This document shows positions 1-4,029 of a stretch of DNA of 5,570 nucleotides, piece by piece. The stretch comes from Anaerolineaceae bacterium (GTDB lineage Bacteria; Chloroflexota; Anaerolineae; Anaerolineales; Anaerolineaceae). Each line of letters opens with the position of its first letter. Positions within the stretch are counted from its first letter, which is position 1. The notes under the pieces are model-generated. The model had not been told where the DNA came from. It saw only the letters and a list, made by a program, of their open reading frames with translations, and did not search any database. The position numbers and the translations under genes were made by a program. The stretch spans positions 1 through 5,570 of the forward strand of contig JAQTMA010000262.1 of the NCBI GenBank assembly GCA_028714615.1. The letters run 5' to 3'.

Positions 1-635
1 AGGTTGTAAGCCAGCGCCAAAGCCGAGCGATAGGCGGGCACACCCAATTGCTTACCGCCCGCTGGAGCCGGCCGCCACAATCCGCTTGGGATATCGGCGC
101 TGGCGGAAGGGTCCAAACCCCAAACCGGGTCGGTGAGATACGGCGCCCAATCGAGCCGCACAGGCTTTCCGATTTCCCATCCGGCAGCCAGCTCGGGGTA
201 GCTCATCACCACGTCGGCTTGATCACTCGTACCCAATGTGGCCTGCACGCGGCTGGAGAGCTCCATAAAAGATCCAAACTTGCGAGCCTCGACCCAGATT
301 CCATAGGAGTTGCTGGCATTGAAGAGGCGCGCCTCGTCGCTGATTTTCTCCAACATCGCCGGCGACCCGGAGAACCAGACGTGTACCCGAGTCCCCCGGA
401 GTGCGCTTGGTTTTACCCCCAACGGACTTTCCGGGGTTGGCGTAGTGCTTGGTGTGGGGCTTCTCGGGATACTCGTTGGTGCGCTCGTCGACAGAAGCGT
501 TGGAGTCTGGGCGCTCAGTGTAGGCGACGGCGCCTGGCAGGCGCCAAGCAGAACATTCAGCACGATCAGCAAAGATATCCAAGGGATCAGGCGGCGAGGA
601 AGGGTCAATCGAAATTTAACCTCAGAGTCAGACAC
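1..635 (-). CDS. ABC transporter extracellular solute-binding lipoprotein (family 1, sugar type), N-terminal part
   Basis: This is the N-terminal 211 codons of a substrate-binding lipoprotein; the C-terminal part lies beyond the left edge. Seen: a basic N-terminus, a hydrophobic stretch at about residues 16-32, and a lipobox LGAC with the lipidated Cys at residue 33. A linker rich in Pro, Thr and Ser follows (about 34-78), then a mature domain opening with VHVWFSG (84-90). Further on come a FNASN segment, a DVVMSYPELAAGW segment and an LGVPAYRSALALAYN segment. These match the usual N-lobe of family 1 solute-binding proteins, which deliver sugars or similar solutes to an ABC importer from the outer face of the membrane. 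The substrate cannot be read, and no permease or ATPase gene is visible; they may lie to the left. The start is the GTG at 635-633, the first possible start after an in-frame stop 24 nt upstream. There is no Shine-Dalgarno sequence. The frame is open throughout, with no sign of decay. Confidence 0.88.
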   Translation of the reverse strand, partial: MSDSEVKFRLTLPRRLIPWISLLIVLNVLLGACQAPSPTLSAQTPTLLSTSAPTSIPRSPTPSTTPTPESPLGVKPSALRGTRVHVWFSGSPAMLEKISDEARLFNASNSYGIWVEARKFGSFMELSSRVQATLGTSDQADVVMSYPELAAGWEIGKPVRLDWAPYLTDPVWGLDPSASADIPSGLWRPAPAGGKQLGVPAYRSALALAYN

Positions 636-642
636 GTAGGGA

Positions 643-648
643 AGTGTA
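643..648 (-). promoter_or_regulatory. Candidate -10 box for a leaderless transcript of the solute-binding protein gene
   Basis: On the minus strand the hexamer TACACT is followed by 7 nt (TCCCTAC) and then the GTG start at 635. That spacing puts the expected transcription start at or beside the start codon, and no Shine-Dalgarno sequence is present, so a leaderless mRNA is plausible. No good -35 box is visible at 16-18 nt upstream. An alternative minus-strand -10, TATACT at 712-707, would give a leader of about 65 nt that also lacks a Shine-Dalgarno. This is inference from spacing only. Confidence 0.4.
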
Positions 649-691
649 CGTTGCGGGCTTTAGTTTACTTGAATACGCCCAAGTTGGAAAT

Positions 692-702
692 AGGGAATCC
701 CT
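692..702. repeat. Short palindrome AGGGA-A-TCCCT in the divergent promoter region, possible operator
   Basis: Two perfect 5-bp inverted arms surround one central base. The element lies just upstream of the plus-strand -10 box (709-714), between it and a weak -35-like TTGGAA (684-689), where a repressor could block RNA polymerase. No local regulator gene is seen, and an 11-bp palindrome can arise by chance. Confidence 0.3.
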
Positions 703-708
703 TTGAAG

Positions 709-714
709 TATAAT
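709..714 (+). promoter_or_regulatory. Consensus -10 box (TATAAT) for the HEWTH protein gene, likely leaderless
   Basis: A perfect TATAAT is followed by 7 nt (TTTTCTC) and then the GTG start at 722, so transcription should begin at or within a base or two of the start codon. There is no Shine-Dalgarno sequence. The nearest -35-like hexamer, TTGGAA at 684-689, sits at a long 19-nt spacing. The same bases read on the minus strand give TATACT (712-707), so this spot could also fire leftward. The match to the -10 consensus is direct; leaderless translation is inferred. Confidence 0.6.
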
Positions 715-721
715 TTTTCTC

Positions 722-2029
722 GTGGACCGTATCTCACCCGCCCCGCTTACTTTGTCGCGTTCTCGCGTCAGGGTCTTCTTTCGGCGTGCCTGTCTGGTTC
801 TTCGACTATTGATTGTCATCGCCATTCTGCTCCCCATCACCGTCCGCAGCCAGCTCGCACCTGAGAACCCAACCGACCACGTGCATGCTTTCACCCGCGC
901 TGTAGAATTTGATTACGTTTCTTGGAGCGTGGATGCTCTCCTCGGTAAGATTGGGATGGGCTCACTCGGGATTCCTGAGTACCTCTCCCCATTGACCGGT
1001 CACAAACTGGTTGTAGAATATCTTGACCTTGTCCGCAATACTTTCCGGGTAGAAAAACTGATTTCGTCCATTTATGCGGATCCCAATATCCAATCTCCGG
1101 ATAACCATACCCAGTCGTATCGCCAGCAGCTCAGTGAGTACACGACCCGCATCCACCAAATCGCGCCCCTCGCTGAAGCAATTTTGCAATCGCAGGTGGC
1201 TGCAGTGGTCTCCATCCTGGGATTGGGCTTGGGCGGCCAACCCATTCCACCGATCTGGTATCAGACCACCCCTTTACCTCTGGCTTTGATCATCTCCCCT
1301 CGGACTGTGATTCGTTCCGACTCCGACATCTCTCTCCTCCCAAACATGACCCTGAATGAAATTACGGCGCTGGAGGAGAAGGTCTCTTCTACTGAGAATG
1401 TTTCCGCGCTGGTAGTGGAGGTGGGTGGGATCGGTGTCTATCCGACGATGGTTCAGCAAACCGATGATTTAACCTGGCTTGCGCAGACTATCTCGCATGA
1501 GTGGACCCATAATTATTTGACCCTGCGTCCCCTGGGGTTGAGCTACGATGTATCCCCTGACCTGCGCACCATGAACGAAACCACAGCTTCGATCGCCGGA
1601 ACGGAGATTGGTATGGAAGTGCTCCGTCGCTATTACTCCGACCTCCTTCCTCCGCCGATCGCACCTTCAGCTCTTGCTGCCTCCCCAGTAGAAAAAGCGG
1701 TGCCGGCCTTCGACTTCCGCGCCGAGATGCACACCACCCGCATAGAGGTTGACCGCTTGCTCGCCGAAGGGAAGATTCCTGCCGCAGAAAGCTTCATGGA
1801 AGCGCGACGGCGTGTTTTCTACGAGCACGGTTATGCCATCCGTAAACTCAACCAGGCTTACTTCGCTTTCTATGGCGCCTATGCCGACCAGCCGGGTGGC
1901 GCTGCCGGAGAGGATCCGGTCGGGCCTGCTGTTCGAGCGTTGCGTACCCGCAGCGCCTCTCTGTCAGCCTTCATGCAGCGTATTTCCGCGATGACATCCT
2001 TCCAACAACTGAAAAACGCTTTGAAATGA
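722..2029 (+). CDS. Membrane-anchored or secreted HEWTH zinc metallopeptidase-like protein (gluzincin-like), family not assigned
   Basis: A 435-residue protein. Seen: an Arg-rich N-terminus (R13, R15, R17, R21, R22), then one hydrophobic segment at about 23-41, which makes a signal anchor or uncleaved signal with the rest outside the cytoplasm. The zinc-protease signature HEWTH is at 259-263, preceded by TIS and followed by NYL. The sequence MNETTASIAG at 284-293 puts Glu286 22 residues after the second His, a good candidate third zinc ligand as in gluzincins. The C-terminal third holds a charged, probably helical stretch (about 330-375) and an aromatic run LNQAYFAFYGAY (376-387). HExxH followed by an NE(S/T)xA-type motif resembles predicted aminopeptidases of the Pfam Aminopep (COG4324) type, but the rest is not close enough to claim membership. 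The GTG start is the first start after an in-frame TGA at 704-706 and is supported by the TATAAT 7 nt upstream. The first in-frame ATG lies beyond the membrane segment. The substrate is unknown. Confidence 0.8.
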   Translation: MDRISPAPLTLSRSRVRVFFRRACLVLRLLIVIAILLPITVRSQLAPENPTDHVHAFTRAVEFDYVSWSVDALLGKIGMGSLGIPEYLSPLTGHKLVVEYLDLVRNTFRVEKLISSIYADPNIQSPDNHTQSYRQQLSEYTTRIHQIAPLAEAILQSQVAAVVSILGLGLGGQPIPPIWYQTTPLPLALIISPRTVIRSDSDISLLPNMTLNEITALEEKVSSTENVSALVVEVGGIGVYPTMVQQTDDLTWLAQTISHEWTHNYLTLRPLGLSYDVSPDLRTMNETTASIAGTEIGMEVLRRYYSDLLPPPIAPSALAASPVEKAVPAFDFRAEMHTTRIEVDRLLAEGKIPAAESFMEARRRVFYEHGYAIRKLNQAYFAFYGAYADQPGGAAGEDPVGPAVRALRTRSASLSAFMQRISAMTSFQQLKNALK

Positions 2030-2035
2030 GACGGC

Positions 2036-2464
2036 TTACATCAAGTCGTCCATGCCACCCCCACCGAAACCTCCCCCACCAAAATCCCCGCCTCCCATTT
2101 CTCCGCCGGCGCCCAGATCAGGTAGTTGTTTTTCGATCTCATCCGGACTCTGACCGGCTTCCAGGCGACCAACCACTTCGTCAAACTCAGGACCCATCTC
2201 CTCCCCAACTTCCGAGCTCATCTCGCGCATCATTTTTCCCAATGCGCGCGGATCTTCATCGATCCCTGCCAGAGCGCTAGGATCGGCCATGCTCTCCATC
2301 CGGCTCTCGCTCGAACGCGCAACCCGTACCCGCCCGATTTTGCGTTGGATGTTATCACTCTGGCAGTGCGGGCAGCGCACTGGTTTTGCCCCATAATCGT
2401 TGTAACTCAGAAAAAGTTCAAAACGCCGCCGGCAATCTCTGCAGCGAAATTCATAGCTGGGCAT
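2036..2464 (-). CDS. FmdB-type zinc-ribbon protein with Gly-rich C-terminal tail
   Basis: A 142-residue protein opening MPSYEFRCRDC, the standard start of the FmdB/CxxC_CXXC_SSSS regulatory zinc-ribbon family. Zinc-binding pairs are C8/C11 and C31/C34. The Arg-rich segment after the ribbon (KIGRVRVARSSESR) could bind nucleic acid. The middle (about 60-115) is acidic and Met-rich and probably helical. The tail (about 118-137) is mostly Gly with two FGGGG-like units and ends GGMDDLM, which recalls the flexible tails of group I and II chaperonins in composition only. FmdB was first linked to regulation of formamidase and acetamidase genes; most members have no proven role, so none is assigned here. 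The ATG at 2464 is preferred over the in-frame ATG at 2545 because GGAGG stands 5 nt upstream and the family begins at MPxYEF. The gene converges on the upstream protease gene with 6 bp between stops, and I see no terminator hairpin there. Confidence 0.87.
   Translation of the reverse strand: MPSYEFRCRDCRRRFELFLSYNDYGAKPVRCPHCQSDNIQRKIGRVRVARSSESRMESMADPSALAGIDEDPRALGKMMREMSSEVGEEMGPEFDEVVGRLEAGQSPDEIEKQLPDLGAGGEMGGGDFGGGGFGGGGMDDLM
2054..2095 (-). repeat. Low-complexity Gly-codon tract in the tail of the FmdB-like gene
   Basis: Within the coding sequence, residues 124-137 are coded as GGGDF, GGGGF and GGGG units, giving C-rich imperfect 12-15 bp repeats on the plus strand. Such tracts can expand or contract by slippage. 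The reading frame is intact here. Confidence 0.6.
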
Positions 2465-2467
2465 ACT

Positions 2468-2474
2468 CTCCTCC
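2468..2474 (-). promoter_or_regulatory. Strong Shine-Dalgarno (GGAGGAG) that fixes the FmdB-like start
   Basis: GGAGGAG on the minus strand, with the core GGAGG 5 nt before the ATG at 2464. It is the strongest ribosome binding site in the window and decides the start in favour of MPSYEF over the longer in-frame ATG at 2545. Confidence 0.8.
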
Positions 2475-2547
2475 ATGCGAAGCCTGGATTGGATGGACCG
2501 AACATCCGGCAAACCATCAATATCTGATCCATTAAAGCTCGCCATAA

Positions 2548-2555
2548 ATTATAAT
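2548..2555. promoter_or_regulatory. Palindromic -10 octamer ATTATAAT, candidate bidirectional promoter for fmdB-like gene and gmk
   Basis: ATTATAAT is its own reverse complement, so a perfect TATAAT is read on both strands (plus 2550-2555, minus 2553-2548). Rightward transcription would start near 2562, ahead of gmk; leftward near 2541, giving the FmdB-like gene a leader of about 77 nt. No clear -35 box is visible in either direction. The position between two divergent genes supports a promoter role; shared use by both genes is inference. Confidence 0.5.
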
Positions 2556-2612
2556 CAACTCTACACCAACATCGCAATGATTAAGACCCAGTCATTCCAG
2601 GCTACCTTATCA

Positions 2613-3239
2613 ATGACATCTCAAAGTTCCTGCTTTCAGCTTCCCACAGCACTCCCCCTGTTGATCGTCATCTCTGGGCCATCCGGAGTGGGTAAAGATA
2701 CGGTCATCAAACGCTTACAAGAGCGTAACCTGCCCATGCACTTTGTGATCACAGCGACGACCCGCGCCCCCCGCGCTGGTGAACGGGATGGGGTGAACTA
2801 CTTCTTTGTCAGCCCGGACCGCTTTCGCGAGATGATCGCCCACGGTGAGCTCTTGGAACACGCAAATGTATATGATGACTATAAAGGCATCCCCAAAGAG
2901 CAAGTACGCCAGGCGTTAGCAAGCGGGAAGGATGTGATCTTGCGTCTCGATGTCCAGGGAGCCGCCACCGTCCATGCCCTCTGCCCGGAAGCGGTGCTCA
3001 TTTTTTTGACTCCCGCGAATGAAGAGGAGTTGATCAGTCGGTTGAAAGAGCGTGAGAGCGAATCGGAGAATTCGCTGCGCATCCGCCTCGATACCGCCCG
3101 CCAGGAAATCGCCCACCTGGATGAGTTCGAGTATTGCGTTGTAAATTCTCAAGGACAGTTAGATGCTGCCGTGGATGCCATCGTTTCTATTATCCAGGCA
3201 GAACACCATCGCGTTAATCAACGCAAGGTGTGTCTATGA
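2613..3239 (+). CDS. gmk: Guanylate kinase
   Basis: Phosphorylates GMP (and dGMP) to GDP with ATP in the cytoplasm, an essential step of guanine nucleotide synthesis. From the ATG at 2613 it has 208 residues, the usual family length (E. coli about 207). Seen: LLIVI then the P-loop GPSGVGKDT (22-30); the GMP-binding segment TATTRAPRAGERDGVNYFF (47-65), with Arg51, Arg54 and Tyr63 in the expected places; ELLEHANVYDDYKGIP (79-94); LDVQGA (112-117); and a lid with paired Arg in SLRIRLDTARQEIA. The residue after the P-loop Lys is Asp29, followed by Thr30, where many kinases have Ser or Thr directly after Lys. In-frame starts also exist at 2475, 2493 and 2577. The first two lie upstream of the likely promoter at 2550-2555; 2577 would give 220 residues. 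None has a good Shine-Dalgarno, so 2613 is chosen on length. First gene of the probable three-gene operon. Confidence 0.96.
   Translation: MTSQSSCFQLPTALPLLIVISGPSGVGKDTVIKRLQERNLPMHFVITATTRAPRAGERDGVNYFFVSPDRFREMIAHGELLEHANVYDDYKGIPKEQVRQALASGKDVILRLDVQGAATVHALCPEAVLIFLTPANEEELISRLKERESESENSLRIRLDTARQEIAHLDEFEYCVVNSQGQLDAAVDAIVSIIQAEHHRVNQRKVCL
3225..3230 (+). promoter_or_regulatory. Shine-Dalgarno (AAGGTG) for the rhomboid gene, inside the end of gmk
   Basis: AAGGTG lies 5 nt before the ATG at 3236 and inside the last codons of gmk. It favours that ATG over the in-frame GTG at 3230, which is part of the Shine-Dalgarno itself. The ATG overlaps the gmk stop as ATGA (3236-3239), the classic arrangement for translational coupling. 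Confidence 0.7.
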
Positions 3240-4021
3240 TTGGACCCGCTTCACCCTCCGAAAACCCGACCGGCTCGAATCCCTATGGAACGCCGCCTCT
3301 TCCTCCATCCTCTGTCCGGATAAACCCTCCTCAGCGTACGCCCTGGGTTAGCTATACACTCATTGGCGTGACTGTCGCGACTTTTCTCCTCCAAATGCTC
3401 AGCCAGTCTACCCTTGGATATGATCTGCTCGTCGAGCTGGGCGCGAAGATAAATCCTGCCATACAGGCCGGGCAATTCTGGCGCTTGATCACCCCCGTCC
3501 TGCTACATGGAAGTCTGATCCACATCGGCTTCAATATGTATGCCCTCTACGTCATCGGACCGGGGCTTGAAAAGCAGTACGGGCACACCCGCTTCCTTGC
3601 CTTATATTTGTTGGCCGGGTTTGCCGGAAACGTTACCTCCTTCCTCATGTCATTGGAAGTTTCATTGGGTGCCTCGACAGCCATATTTGGCATGCTGGCA
3701 GCCGAAGGAGTATTTGTCTATCAGAACCGGCGCCTGTTTGGAAATCGCTCGCGCTCGATATTGACCAACATCATTACCATTGGCGCTATCAACCTGCTAA
3801 TCGGTCTTTCACCAGGGCTAAATATTGATAATTGGGGCCACCTGGGTGGATTAGCCGGTGGGTTGCTCTTTGCCTGGTTTGCCGGCCCTGTATGGGAAGT
3901 GGAAGGGATCTATCCAGAGGTACATCTGGTTGATCACCGCCAGCCGGTCGTCATCCAACTGGTTGCAGTCGGGGTATTCCTGTTGTTCGCTGCAATCGCG
4001 GTCTATCGTATCTTCCTTTAA
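3236..4021 (+). CDS. Rhomboid family intramembrane serine protease
   Basis: A 261-residue membrane protease that cleaves transmembrane segments of substrate proteins within the bilayer, using a Ser-His dyad. Seen: a Pro-rich cytoplasmic N-terminus (1-35); TM1 at about 36-55; HGSLIHIGFN (91-100), carrying the conserved His and Asn of the oxyanion region (H96, N100); the catalytic motif GASTAIFG (145-152) with Ser147; and NWGHLGGLAGG with the catalytic His202. After the six-helix core, a seventh hydrophobic segment (about 237-259) ends the protein, giving a 6+1 layout. All catalytic residues are present, so it is likely active. Substrates cannot be inferred. It overlaps gmk by 4 nt and is followed by the transporter gene after 8 bp. 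The start is the ATG at 3236, set by AAGGTG 5 nt upstream; a GTG two codons earlier is less likely. Confidence 0.95.
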   Translation: MIGPASPSENPTGSNPYGTPPLPPSSVRINPPQRTPWVSYTLIGVTVATFLLQMLSQSTLGYDLLVELGAKINPAIQAGQFWRLITPVLLHGSLIHIGFNMYALYVIGPGLEKQYGHTRFLALYLLAGFAGNVTSFLMSLEVSLGASTAIFGMLAAEGVFVYQNRRLFGNRSRSILTNIITIGAINLLIGLSPGLNIDNWGHLGGLAGGLLFAWFAGPVWEVEGIYPEVHLVDHRQPVVIQLVAVGVFLLFAAIAVYRIFL

Positions 4022-4029
4022 ACACCAGC

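Noticed and set aside
48..713. Long plus-strand open frame (221 codons) opposite the solute-binding protein gene
   Set aside because: It is rich in Arg, Gln, Trp and His with no recognisable domain, while the minus strand encodes a coherent lipoprotein with lipobox and family motifs. It also runs through the divergent promoter region.
2000..2060. Possible bidirectional terminator between the convergent protease and FmdB-like genes
   Set aside because: Only 6 bp separate the stops, and I found no GC-rich hairpin or U-tract on either strand; termination must rely on other means or lie within the opposing genes.
2491..2507. Small inverted repeat GGATG / CATCC between the FmdB-like gene and gmk
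   Set aside because: A 5-bp stem with a 7-nt loop and no U-tract is too weak to call a terminator or regulator.
2465..2545. 27-residue N-terminal extension of the FmdB-like protein from the ATG at 2545
   Set aside because: The family starts at MPSYEF, a strong GGAGG stands right before that ATG, and the extension has no conserved features and nearly reaches the shared -10 box.
2576..2596. Inverted repeat AATGA / TCATT in the presumed gmk leader
   Set aside because: Short AT-rich arms 11 nt apart are likely chance; there is no riboswitch-like structure.
2475..2612. Longer gmk N-terminus from ATG at 2475, 2493 or 2577
   Set aside because: Starts at 2475 and 2493 precede the likely promoter. 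All three exceed the normal family length with low-complexity sequence. The 2577 start cannot be fully excluded.
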